Positions 17,384 through 24,910 of a stretch of 64,000 nucleotides of DNA are shown here, piece by piece. Position 1 is the first letter of the stretch. Each line of letters starts with the position of its first letter. The position numbers and the translations under genes are program-made. The DNA comes from Halegenticoccus tardaugens. GTDB taxonomy: Archaea; Halobacteriota; Halobacteria; Halobacteriales; Haloferacaceae. Below the pieces are notes generated by a model. That model was not told the DNA's origin. It searched no databases and saw only the letters and a list, made by a program, of their open reading frames with translations. Where the stretch lies: NCBI RefSeq assembly GCF_004116405.1, contig NZ_SDIC01000010.1, positions 124,001 through 188,000 of the forward strand, written 5' to 3'.

Positions 17384-18034
17384 TCAACCTCCTGCTTCAA
17401 CAAGGACGTTCATGACGAATGTTTTGATTCCTCGTCGAACCCGTTCTGAGGCAGCCTGACCAGAAATTCCAAAATGGTCGCCTACCTCATCCATCGAACG
17501 TTGACGTGGCACATCAAAGTATCCCGCTTCGGCAGCATACACAAGTGTTTCAAACTGCCGCTCAGTGAGTCCATAGCGGAAGCTCAGATCGGTCTCTGTG
17601 GTGTGAGAGATACGTATGGGCGTCATGTGAACGCCTGTGTCGTCACAGTGAGCTTTGAACGCCGAGAGCGCTTTATGTGATGGAAATCGGAGTTCGAACC
17701 GCCAGCGATCTGCTGAGCCAGCGGCGTCCAAAATATCAGCGTCCTGCTTGGCAATTCCTTCAAGAACACTATCGGGCTCTTCTGCCCACTCAACGGCGTA
17801 TAAGGCCTGTTCTTCGGATGCTTCAACCTGCTTTATATTATGGATCATCGGATGACTCGACAAGTGATGCTCACTCGTTTCGGGATCCGCACCATAGACC
17901 CACAACAACGGGACTGGGCGCTCCCCTGACGGGACGACGCGTTCAAACTGCGCCCACGCCTCCGGAAGCTCTGTGAGTATGTCCGCGAGGAGAAACTGGG
18001 CAGGTTTGATCTCAAATTCGACTATGACACTCAT
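17384..18034 (-). CDS. HTH-10 (bacterio-opsin activator-type) transcription regulator
   Basis: A 216-aa protein starting MSVIVEFEIKPAQF (ATG at 18034; an upstream ATG at 18082 adds 16 atypical residues). Residues about 1-145 form the sensor-like domain seen in haloarchaeal Bat-type regulators (VYGADPETSEHHLSSHP...YAVEW). The C-terminal HTH-10 domain reads GLTERQFETLVYAAEAGYFDVPRQRSMDEVGDHFGISGQAASERVRRGI. Such proteins control small regulons in haloarchaea; no target is apparent. Two other members lie at 40566-41243 and 56162-56854. Confidence 0.9.
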   Translation of the reverse strand: MSVIVEFEIKPAQFLLADILTELPEAWAQFERVVPSGERPVPLLWVYGADPETSEHHLSSHPMIHNIKQVEASEEQALYAVEWAEEPDSVLEGIAKQDADILDAAGSADRWRFELRFPSHKALSAFKAHCDDTGVHMTPIRISHTTETDLSFRYGLTERQFETLVYAAEAGYFDVPRQRSMDEVGDHFGISGQAASERVRRGIKTFVMNVLVEAGG

Positions 18035-18381
18035 ACTCTGAGAGAGGCACTCTATGAAGAAGACAGTATTCGAATGATCCACTCGAAAATGGATGAACGT
18101 CCAGTTTTAGCTCGCGTATCACTTCCTCGTAGATGGGAAGCAACGGTACCCCTCTGCGGCGTGCAACTCGGCGAGTAGGATGGCATGCGTAGCCTTTCCG
18201 ACCATACACTACTGTCGACGCTAGCGGACAATCTCGGCAGAGAACACACCCTTGAGGGTAGCTAGGAATCCTAACTCGGTCTCACGTGTAGCTGGCGCGA
18301 GCCCGAGTCGTCCACGCTGACTGCTATCCTCGGTCACTCTCTCCGCTAACAGCAGGGCTGGCGATCCCTCCCGACTCTCGC

Positions 18382-18566
18382 TCATCACACCGTGTGTGAT
18401 CCGAGAAATCGACCGCTTTGCCCGCATTCCGTTTCTTCCTTGTCTACTACTCTGTACTCACGGGAGGTTCCTCCAGTGTCACCACTCAAGCAAGGGCAAA
18501 CAAAGGCCGGTCGTGGCAGGTCCGAGAGACGTAGAGGCTCTCGCCGTGGCGGCTATCACGCCCCTC
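18382..18566. repeat. duplicated 3'-flank of the coiled-coil gene, with dyad
   Basis: From 18382 the sequence is nearly identical to 63496 onward, and the similarity continues through the coiled-coil gene to the right window edge. It begins with the inverted repeat ATCACAC-CGT-GTGTGAT (18384-18400). This could be a terminator or protein site 170 bases past the gene stop, or a recombination boundary, because similarity starts here. Bases 18035-18381 hold no recognised gene. Confidence 0.6.
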
Positions 18567-19418
18567 CTACGTGCTCCCGATCACAACGCCGTGATTATCT
18601 CTCGCGGTATTCGTCCCCGCTGTCTGCGACTCTGAACCGAGCCGACGAAATCGTTCGACGAGCCGGGGCGAAAAGACGACGCGCCGTGTCCCGCGCCGCT
18701 TCACGAGCTCAACATCATCCTCGCCAAACCGATCGAGGAACTCCATGACGCGGCTGACCGTCTCCGTATGTACACTCCCGTCCTCCTTTGCGGCTAATAC
18801 TCGACGGAGTGAACTCGACTCGATCATGAAGCCCGCCGGCACCTTCCGCGCGTAGTCCGTGACGTCCGTGGCGATGAATCGCGCGCGCTCTTGGTTTGCC
18901 GTTAGCTCCTCGGCGGCCACTGTGTCGGGGAGCGCAACGATCCGCTCTAACGGCGTACTGAGGGAGGTGGGTTGAGACACGTCCGCATCCGTCCCGCTCC
19001 CAGGCGTCTCACCGAGCGAATCCTCTAGATCGGCGACCCAGCGTCGGATATCCGCCTTTCCTTTCTCGTTCTGCTCACGGTACTCCTCGAACTCGTCGCG
19101 AAGTGTATCGTTCTCTGTGTCGAGATCGACGCGCTTCGAGAGCGCTTTCGTGCGTTTCCGACCTGCATCGAGGAGTCTCCCAACGGGCTGATCTGCAATC
19201 CAAATGTGTTCGAGTGCTGCATCGGCGTCGTCGTCGACGTCGCGAAGTTCAACGTGCTGGCGTGCTTCGAGGTCGTCGAGGCGTACTTCGTAGGCGTCGA
19301 GTCGAGCGTCCTTCTCGGTGAGTTGCTCTCGTAGACGCTCGTTTTCGGCCTGGAGATGTTCGACCGTTGCTTCGAGGTCGGCGAGTCGCTCCGCGATAGC
19401 CTGGGAGTGAGTGCTCAT
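18567..19418 (-). CDS. coiled-coil protein with C-terminal winged-helix-like domain (cassette copy 1)
   Basis: A 283-aa protein, family not recognised. Residues about 8-60 are a strong coiled coil (LADLEATVEHLQAENERLREQLTEKD). A conserved block follows: ARQHVELRDVDDDADAALEHIWIADQPVGRLLDAGRKR (about 53-90), shared almost word for word with the copy at 45389. A second helical region (100-135) and a linker precede a C-terminal domain (about 190-265: ARFIATDVTDYARKVPAGFMIESSSLRRVLAAKEDGSVHTETVSRVMEFLDRFGEDDVELVKRRGTRRVVFS) that looks like a winged helix. Last gene of a four-gene operon with an ATGA overlap. The C-terminal domain differs from copy 2 but matches the partial copy at 63682. Confidence 0.8.
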   Translation of the reverse strand: MSTHSQAIAERLADLEATVEHLQAENERLREQLTEKDARLDAYEVRLDDLEARQHVELRDVDDDADAALEHIWIADQPVGRLLDAGRKRTKALSKRVDLDTENDTLRDEFEEYREQNEKGKADIRRWVADLEDSLGETPGSGTDADVSQPTSLSTPLERIVALPDTVAAEELTANQERARFIATDVTDYARKVPAGFMIESSSLRRVLAAKEDGSVHTETVSRVMEFLDRFGEDDVELVKRRGTRRVVFSPRLVERFRRLGSESQTAGTNTARDNHGVVIGST

Positions 19419-19768
19419 TCGGACACCTCCTGGGTAGCGTGGTAGGTGACGTGCGTTCGGCGCGTGGTCTCGATGATCGTGGGCGAGACGAGGACGGGCC
19501 AGGTCTGGTGAGTCTGCCCGTCCTGCATAATGCCGATGCGGCCTTCACACAGAAGTTGCGTTCCCAGAGTGGACGGGAGGCCCTCGAAGGAGATCGGGAC
19601 ACACCCGAGACAGTAGCACGCCGCGAGGTGCCATTGAATGTCTTGCCGGTTTTGGTGGAGGCGGATGGTGACGGGATCGCATTCGGTGAGTGCGCGATCG
19701 CACTCGGTGCAAGTAGTAGTCGTCCCGGTGTCGATGCGTAGGCCACAAAGCACGTGCTTAAGCGACAT
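19415..19768 (-). CDS. 117-aa four-cysteine protein (cassette copy 1)
   Basis: Family not recognised. It contains CTECD (about residues 21-25) and CYCLGC (about 48-53), spaced like a zinc-binding module, then a hydrophobic strand-rich part (LGTQLLCEGRIGI, WPVLVSPTIIETTRRTHVTYHA). About 85% identical by eye to 46261-46614, with the same length. Its stop overlaps the start of the coiled-coil gene (ATGA), so translation is coupled. Perhaps a zinc-dependent nucleic-acid or protein adaptor; this is a guess. Confidence 0.8.
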   Translation of the reverse strand: MSLKHVLCGLRIDTGTTTTCTECDRALTECDPVTIRLHQNRQDIQWHLAACYCLGCVPISFEGLPSTLGTQLLCEGRIGIMQDGQTHQTWPVLVSPTIIETTRRTHVTYHATQEVSE

Positions 19769-19786
19769 TTGAGTATGAGGAGTGGG

Positions 19787-19924
19787 TTAGTTGCGCTGGA
19801 GTTCGAACGCGGACTCAGTGTAGAGGCGGTGCTTCCCAGAGGGGAATCGAGAGGTTTCGAGGTAGATCTCGACGCGGAAGGTTCGACTGAAGGGCAAGGT
19901 GAATTCGGTGTGGAGGGCGCTCAT
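19787..19924 (-). CDS. 45-aa protein (cassette copy 1)
   Basis: A 45-aa basic protein (MSALHTEFTLPFSRTFRVEIYL...KHRLYTESAFELQRN). The ATG at 19924 was chosen because it overlaps the stop of the upstream 47-aa gene (ATGA) and because copy 2 (46633-46770) starts at the same residue. Predicted to be mostly beta strand. Conservation in both copies at equal length and spacing (18 bases to the next gene) argues that it is real. Function unknown. Confidence 0.7.
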   Translation of the reverse strand: MSALHTEFTLPFSRTFRVEIYLETSRFPSGKHRLYTESAFELQRN

Positions 19925-20064
19925 TCGTGGCCCTCCCTGAAACAGAAACAGTCGAAGCAGGGGAGTGTGCCGAGTGCAGCGCAGGTGTCGCACTCCGTGG
20001 GGAGTTGGGTTTGGATGTGGTTCGAAGCGCTATGCTTACGGGTATTGCAGTTGTGTGTTGACAT
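19921..20064 (-). CDS. 47-aa CxxC protein (cassette copy 1)
   Basis: Starts at the ATG at 20064. It reads MSTHNCNTRKHSASNHIQ, then CDTCAALGTLPCFDCFC and ends REGHE. The two CxxC pairs with a terminal His resemble a single zinc finger. Copy 2 (46767-46910) has the same length, with CDTCAKLGALPCFECFC. First gene of the operon; its stop overlaps the next start (ATGA). The role may be regulatory or structural; not known. Confidence 0.75.
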   Translation of the reverse strand: MSTHNCNTRKHSASNHIQTQLPTECDTCAALGTLPCFDCFCFREGHE

Positions 20065-20168
20065 GGGCTTTGGGTCTTTCCGAGAAGCCCCGCTCCGGAT
20101 GCTGGACCCATCCGGGCGTTATCCTGACCAATGCCCTGTGGAACAGAGCTTCTCTACCCTCCGTAGGA

Positions 20169-20200
20169 TGCCGTATGGATAAAAAGCTTACCATGCGGCA
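20169..20200. promoter_or_regulatory. inverted repeat in the divergent promoter region (cassette copy 1)
   Basis: TGCCGTATGG (20169-20178) and CCATGCGGCA (20191-20200) form a 10-bp inverted repeat with one mismatch and a 12-bp AT-rich spacer. They lie between the small winged-helix gene and the four-gene operon. Copy 2 of the cassette has a different but equally placed inverted repeat (46998-47052). Likely an operator for the divergent regulator; inferred from position only. Confidence 0.55.
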
Positions 20201-20265
20201 ACTTACGAATGGCTCGACGACTTCGATCCCTAAACACTATGCGGTGAGTCCGATATGGTGGTATA

Positions 20266-20496
20266 ATGCCCGGCAAAGAGCGCAATGATGAAAGCGGGCA
20301 ATACACAGCAAGTTATACAGACGACGATTTCCTGACGGCTATTCAGGATCTCGGTGGTGCTGCCGGAACGCGAGAAATTGCCGAGACAGTTGGCTGTCAC
20401 CGAGACACTGCACGACGCCGGCTACACATTCTTGTTGAGCAGGGACAACTCCGCCAAAAGAGGGTCGGAGATTCAGTATTATGGATGCTCGACTGA
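20266..20496 (+). CDS. small winged-helix regulator (cassette copy 1)
   Basis: A 76-aa protein: acidic N-terminus, then DDDFLTAIQDLGGAAGTREIAETVGCHRDTARRRLHILVEQGQLRQKRVGDSVLWML, a complete winged helix-turn-helix of MarR/IclR-like size. It is divergent from the four-gene operon, with the inverted repeat between them. Copy 2 is at 47109-47342 with the same architecture. Most likely autoregulatory and the controller of the cassette; inferred from layout. Confidence 0.85.
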   Translation: MPGKERNDESGQYTASYTDDDFLTAIQDLGGAAGTREIAETVGCHRDTARRRLHILVEQGQLRQKRVGDSVLWMLD

Positions 20497-20723
20497 ATCG
20501 AATTTTATTCACTCAAGTAGAAGGTTGACCATAGCTTCCGGGGACGAACCTTTCTATCGCCCCACCGGCTGGCGCTGGATGCTTTAAATGTCCGGCCTGC
20601 ACTGACGCCGGTTCGTCACGTCGGGTTCGACTCGTCCCGGTCGAGAGCGGCGCGCTCTCGTTCTTCGCCACCGTCGTCCGTCGAAAACGAAACCCACCGA
20701 ATGGATATGGAGTTCGGCGAATC

Positions 20724-20840
20724 CTAGCCCCCCGCTCGAAGCCGTTCGCGGCGCTCCTCGTACTCCTGATCCGAAAGTTCCCCGCGAGCGTAGGCCAGCC
20801 GAAGTTCTTCGAGCGCCCGATCGCCGGAACATCCGTCGTC
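20724..20840 (-). pseudogene. SHOCT-domain gene fragment cut by the IS insertion
   Basis: The minus-strand frame ends RALEELRLAYARGELSDQEYEERRERLRAGG, a SHOCT domain (short C-terminal domain, often after membrane helices). Upstream of about 20840 the frame runs into tnpB antisense sequence, so the rest of the gene is gone or was displaced by the IS fragment. Confidence 0.65.
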
Positions 20841-21620
20841 GACGCGACCGACGAGGCCGGTGAGAAGACGGTGGGTGTTGATCTCGGCATCAACAACTTC
20901 GCCGCACTCGCCTACGAAGATGGTCACAGCGAACTCTACCCGCTGAACTGCTTGAAGCAGGACGACTACTACTTCAGCAAACGCATCGCCCGGTGTGACG
21001 ACTCGGACTCCAACCAATCCACGCGGCTGAACCAAAAGAAATCGGGTCGCCGCACCCACTACTTCCACACACTCTCCAAACACATCGTTCAACGGTGCGT
21101 CGACGAAGGTGTCGGAACGATTGTGGTGGGTGACCTTAGTGGCATCCGCGAGGATGAGGAGAACGGCGAGTCAAAGAACTGGGTAAACACGGCAACTTTG
21201 ACTTACATTCGTGGGCGTTCGACCGCTTCACCGACCTTCTCGAATACAAAGCGGAGATGGAAAGCATCACGGTCGAACAGGTGTCCGAATGTGATACATC
21301 GAAGTCGTGTTCATGCTGTGGGCGCAAACGTGACGCGAACCGTGTTGAACGCGGCCTGTACGTGTGTGATGAGTGTGAGACGGTAGCAAACGCGGACGTG
21401 AACGGTGCGGAGAACATTCGACAGAAAGTATCTCCGAGTCCTGCCACGGATGGCGGTGATAGGAGTAACGGCTGGTTGGCACAGCCATCGACGTTCTTGT
21501 TTGACAAGGAAACTGGTGCTTTCGCACCTCAAGAACACGTAACGCCGTAAACCCTAATATCCCAACTCAGCGGTGCGATGCCGTGGGATTTCCGCGTCTT
21601 CAGGCGCGGGAGGATGTCAA
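20836..21620 (+). pseudogene. tnpB: decayed tnpB with type II right end
   Basis: A relative of the tnpB at 7100-8359. The 5' half is missing: the first recognisable residues are KTVGVDLGINNFAALAYEDG (RuvC-I, near 20860). A single-base deletion near 21183 (TGGGTAAAC where TGGGGTAAAC restores KNWGKHGNFDLHSWAF) shifts the frame, and the second half (EQVSECDTSKSCSCCGR...ADVNGAENIRQK) ends at 21550. The RuvC-II motif is VVGDLSGI, with Gly instead of Glu as in the intact relative. The right end runs to GCGGGAGGATGTCAA at 21620, so the guide-RNA segment survives. Confidence 0.85.
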
Positions 21621-21746
21621 TACTCGAAAACGGGGGTGTCTTCCTGTTCGAGTTCATTCGCTGTCTGGGCCATCGATGAACAGGATTTCGTGGAGAAACG
21701 ACAGAAACGTCGGGGGTGTGAGTTACTGATTCGTCTCTGTCTACGG

Positions 21747-22337
21747 TTATTCCTGATCACCCATGAGAGCCTCGGCACACTCGATCAGGTCGTCCTCAGT
21801 CGTCCACTGGCAGAGACGACCAGCATCGTCGAGCATCTCGAAGATCGCGGTCTGCATTCCACTGTAGGGATTCTCGACATCAACGTTCGTGTCGATCGCG
21901 TCCGCATCTACCGTATTGTACTCGCGTTTGAACACGCGAGTCTTCGCGAAGTACTCCTCGAGGGCTGTGAAGTAGCCCTGCTCGACGAGGAAGCCGCCCT
22001 GGGCGTGTTCGGCGACGCCCACGATGATGTCCGTGTAATCGGCGAGCAGCCGGAACTTGAGGTAGGTATTCGTCCACTCGCTTCGAATGTCGACCATCAG
22101 GAACGCGTATGCACCGGGCTGCCGGTTGAATCGATCTTTCACGAGCTGGAGACGACGGATTTCGGGTTTCCCGTAACTGCCGAGGACAAAGTACGAAGTC
22201 TCAGCTGAGAAGATTGGCGTGAGCTCCGCAACACTCTGTTTGAGCGCTTCGTACTCCTCCGGCGTGAGTGAGGCCTCGTGCAGATACTCGTCGGCTTTCT
22301 CGGCGAGTTCGTCGACAGTGACCGGCTCCTCACTCAT
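21747..22337 (-). CDS. 196-aa haloarchaeal protein of unknown function
   Basis: I do not recognise the family. The N-terminal 50 residues are acidic helices (VDELAEKADEYLHEASLTPEEYEALKQSV). The rest looks like a mixed alpha/beta domain: TSYFVLGSYGKPEIRRLQLVKDRFNRQPGAYAFLMVDIRSEWTNTYLKFRLLADYTDIIVGVAEHAQGGFLVEQGYF. No signal peptide or membrane helix. It is divergent from the winged-helix gene at 22459, 121 bases away, with a dyad between them, so the two are probably co-regulated. The layout (regulator plus acidic alpha/beta protein) may be a small accessory module. Confidence 0.75.
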   Translation of the reverse strand: MSEEPVTVDELAEKADEYLHEASLTPEEYEALKQSVAELTPIFSAETSYFVLGSYGKPEIRRLQLVKDRFNRQPGAYAFLMVDIRSEWTNTYLKFRLLADYTDIIVGVAEHAQGGFLVEQGYFTALEEYFAKTRVFKREYNTVDADAIDTNVDVENPYSGMQTAIFEMLDDAGRLCQWTTEDDLIECAEALMGDQE

Positions 22338-22436
22338 CTAACCGGGACTTCTCCCGTACCCCGCTTCAATGTGACGAATGCATCGGTGACCGTAACGTAA
22401 TAGACCGATTCGTATTTGAGCGAAACGCTTTTGCAC

Positions 22437-22457
22437 ACACTACACGAATTGTGGTGT
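22437..22457. promoter_or_regulatory. imperfect dyad just upstream of the winged-helix gene
   Basis: ACACTACAC-GAATT-GTGGTGT ends two bases before the ATG at 22459. Its position over a leaderless start would suit autorepression. Seen in sequence; the function is inferred. Confidence 0.4.
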
Positions 22458-22458
22458 A

Positions 22459-22869
22459 ATGAGTACGTCCGATCATCCGCCAAGCGACTTGGAGTCCGTT
22501 CGGGAGCGGCTCAACGTCGTCACCCAGGAGACGCGATTCGCGCTCCTCCAAGACATCCTCGGGCATCCGTCGGAACTGCCGACGCTGAAGGAACTCGACT
22601 ACGTCAACCCGAGCAAGAGCCAGACGACGATTCGTCAGCACCTCCAGCAACTCGTCGACGCTGGCATCGTCGAGGAAGTCCTCCTGCCCAAGGACCGCCG
22701 GAAGAACGACCTCCCGTACAAGTTCTACGGAATCAGTGAGAGTGGTCGGCAGTTCCTCGAGGAGCACAAGCTCCTCCGGGCACAAGACACGCTTCGCGAG
22801 ATCTACGACCGGGTGGAGAAGACCGACGACATCGAACGGTACGAGACTGCCCCGCGACCCGAGCGCTAA
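22459..22869 (+). CDS. winged-helix transcription regulator
   Basis: A 136-aa protein with RFALLQDILGHPSELPTLKELDYVNPSKSQTTIRQHLQQLVDAGIVEEVLLPKDRRKNDLPYKFYGISESGRQFLEEH (about 25-105), an ArsR/PadR-like winged helix of a type common on haloarchaeal plasmids and islands. An acidic helical tail may dimerise. Divergent from 21747-22337, with a dyad at its start. Complete. Confidence 0.85.
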   Translation: MSTSDHPPSDLESVRERLNVVTQETRFALLQDILGHPSELPTLKELDYVNPSKSQTTIRQHLQQLVDAGIVEEVLLPKDRRKNDLPYKFYGISESGRQFLEEHKLLRAQDTLREIYDRVEKTDDIERYETAPRPER

Positions 22870-22943
22870 CAGCTCCTGTCTTTCACTTTGCAGACGGGGT
22901 GTCACCCCGAACCACCGGCCATCCGACTGTGACGTTATTTCGT

Positions 22944-23638
22944 CTATTCGTCGGGATTGACGGGACCTTTGTACTGAGAGCGAATCTTGTCGCCGTCCCG
23001 CCACTGCCAGTAGTAGTAGCGGTTGTCGTTGATCTCCTTGATCGTGATACTTGAGGAACTCATCGAACCGCTCTACGTCGGTTGCGAGATGGCGTGCCCA
23101 CTCGATGGCCCACTGGAGGACTGGATCGGACCCGCCCTTCCCGTGGATGTACCACCACCGAGCCGCTTTGAGAATGATGAGAGGATTCGTCGGCGGCTGT
23201 TCGCTCGCCAGTCCGCGGGTGATGGACTCGATCTCCGCAAGTACCTTTGCAGACTCGATCTCGCCTGACTGTGTCCTCGACGTCATCGAACTCACCACGT
23301 TTGACCGGCTCCCACTCGGCACTCGACTTGGGACTCCACCAGTCCACTTCGTAGGCGCCCGGTGCACCGAAGATCTTCACCCGTGCCGACCCGTCAGGGA
23401 GATCGCGACGCAACTTCTCGTCGACGTGTAGGTTCCAAGTCGTGTCGGTGTCGAAGCAGGCGAGGACGGCCTCCTCGTAACCGCGTGTCTCTCGCGACTT
23501 CTGGAGTTCGACCTGCGTATTGCAGTGCTTACAGAACACGCCCCCGAAGGGGGTGTAGCTGAACTCTTCGTGCCCGCAGACTGGACACCACAGGAACTCG
23601 AACAGTGCCTCACTATGAAACGCAGCTGAAGAACGCAC
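22944..23638 (-). pseudogene. zinc-ribbon protein gene broken by two frameshifts
   Basis: Three frames join to one protein. The first reads LFEFLWCPVCGHEEFSYTPFGGVFCKHCNTQVEL...EVDWWSPKSSAEWEPVKRGEFDDVED (23638 to about 23275). The second reads SGEIESAKVLAEIESITRGLASEQPPTNPLIILKAARWWYIHGKG...FDEFLKY (about 23270 to 23050). The third reads TIKEINDNRYYYWQWRDGDKIRSQYKGPVNPDE, with a stop at 22944. The first part has a CPVC...CKHC zinc ribbon. Two single-base shifts, near 23270 and 23048, disable it. The homologous family is uncharacterised in haloarchaeal islands; I cannot name it. Confidence 0.75.
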
Positions 23639-23697
23639 TTGAAATCGATTCGGGCCAGCACAGAAAAACCGGTCTTCATCGAGCGAGTACGCCTCAG

Positions 23698-23862
23698 TCA
23701 GCGCTCTCGTTCGATCAGTTCAAGCTCCACGAAGTGATCCTCACCATGGCTTTCTTCGTGGGCGGTGCTCGTCGCGAGTGCAGGCTTGATCCCATCGACG
23801 ATATTGGTATATGAGCAGGCGATACAGTCTAACTCGTATGTATTGACCTCACTGTGGATCAT
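23698..23862 (-). CDS. 54-aa CxxC protein
   Basis: MIHSEVNTYELDCIACSY... then acidic: TSTAHEESHGEDHFVELELIERER. One CxxC pair plus His residues. It resembles the protein at 56976-57203 (LQCTACSFER...DAHANAEGEDHLVEFTRV), so they form a small family of about 55-75 aa. An upstream ATG at 23895 adds 11 residues. Function unknown. Bases 23896-24170 next to it hold no recognised gene. Confidence 0.6.
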   Translation of the reverse strand: MIHSEVNTYELDCIACSYTNIVDGIKPALATSTAHEESHGEDHFVELELIERER

Positions 23863-24170
23863 TGGTTCCGGTGGGGAAGTTGTTCGGCTATTCAACTCAC
23901 TCCGCGCCGTCTCCTATGAGTTCGTCTGGTGCCCGCGCATCGCAAATCACCCCTTCCGGCTACCTCAGGGTCAATCTGCTGCCTATTCTCTTCGGTGTGC
24001 GAATGTCGCTTGATAACACCCAAAGTCATCTATAGTCGACTCAAAGCCGCTGAGAGACTGTCCCATATCCCAATAGTTTGCTACAGCTATCCTCCAAGGG
24101 AATGCCACGCAGCGATGTTTCCACGCTTGAAATTAGCCTTGACTGAAGCAACAACTATCTACTCCACCGG

Positions 24171-24227
24171 TTTTTCACGAGATAAGTAAAATGCAGGCGT
24201 ATAAATATCTGGGTAATGATGTTCTGC
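24171..24227 (+). promoter_or_regulatory. promoter of the PadR-like gene, duplicated at 60118
   Basis: TATAAATAT at 24200-24208 lies 24-27 bases before the ATGs at 24228/24231, the spacing of a leaderless haloarchaeal transcript. The block from TTTTTCACGAGATAAG through the promoter and gene is nearly identical to 60118-60472, so promoter and gene were copied together. Confidence 0.6.
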
Positions 24228-24524
24228 ATGATGACCCTCTTCACCCTCAGCGGGTTCCAGCGCGACCTCCTGACCGTCATCGCCGGCCATGACCAGCCCT
24301 CGGGCCAGCAGATCAAAACAGAGCTCGAGGACGTCCGAAACGAAGAAATCAATCATGGGCGCTTGTACCCCAACCTCGACACCCTCGTCGACAAGGGCTA
24401 CGTCGAGAAAGGTGAGATCGACAGGCGCACCAACTTCTACCAGATCACCGACAAAGGTCGCACCGGCCTCAGAGAGCGCCGTGAATGGGAAGATCAGTAT
24501 CTCCAAGAGGCTGCACTCGCATAA
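24228..24524 (+). CDS. PadR-family transcription regulator (copy 1)
   Basis: A 98-aa PadR-type winged helix: LSGFQRDLLTVIAGHDQPSGQQIKTELED...HGRLYPNLDTLVDKGYVEKGEIDRRTNFYQITDKGR. No long C-terminal dimerisation domain, so it is a PadR-s1-like short form. I chose the ATG at 24228 (MMTLFTL) from the TATA spacing; an ATG at 24216 is also in frame. Close copies are at 60176-60472 and, broken, at 37207-37538. Confidence 0.9.
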   Translation: MMTLFTLSGFQRDLLTVIAGHDQPSGQQIKTELEDVRNEEINHGRLYPNLDTLVDKGYVEKGEIDRRTNFYQITDKGRTGLRERREWEDQYLQEAALA

Positions 24525-24634
24525 GCGTGCAATAACGTTTGCTAGATCGCCTTCGAATCGATCTGTAGTGCTTGTCGCCGCAGCCTTCGACATTCGGTAC
24601 CAGCCAACAGACCAGTTTTATTATATTTGCTAGT

Positions 24635-24910
24635 GTGTCACAGACTGTGTCACGAGACGATCCCCTTGGTCACGCGATCCACGACCACTATTACGGAGAC
24701 CAAGACGAACCGCTCATTGACCAAGACGGCACCGAAACCCGTGAACAGCCGATCGAACACTTCTATTTCGGCGAGTTCGATCCTGAAAGCGACGCTGGTG
24801 CGTGGGTCGCCTCCTGGCTCGACGGCCCATTGCTTGACATCGGGGCAGGTGCTGGCCGAGATGCGCTCTACTTCCAAGAACAGTTCGAAACCGTTGCAAT
24901 CGAGATCAGT
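24635..24910 (+). pseudogene. SAM-dependent methyltransferase 5' fragment interrupted by an IS
   Basis: The GTG at 24635 follows a TATA-like TTTTATTATATTT by about 20 bases, suggesting a leaderless start. The frame reads DDPLGHAIHDHYYG...REQPIEHFYFGEFDP...PLLDIGAGAGRDALYFQEQFETVAIEIS, i.e. the N-terminus and SAM-binding motif I (DIGAGAGRD) of a class I methyltransferase. The type I element at 24909 begins in the next codon. The 3' half is not found after the element's left end, so there was also a deletion. Confidence 0.8.
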
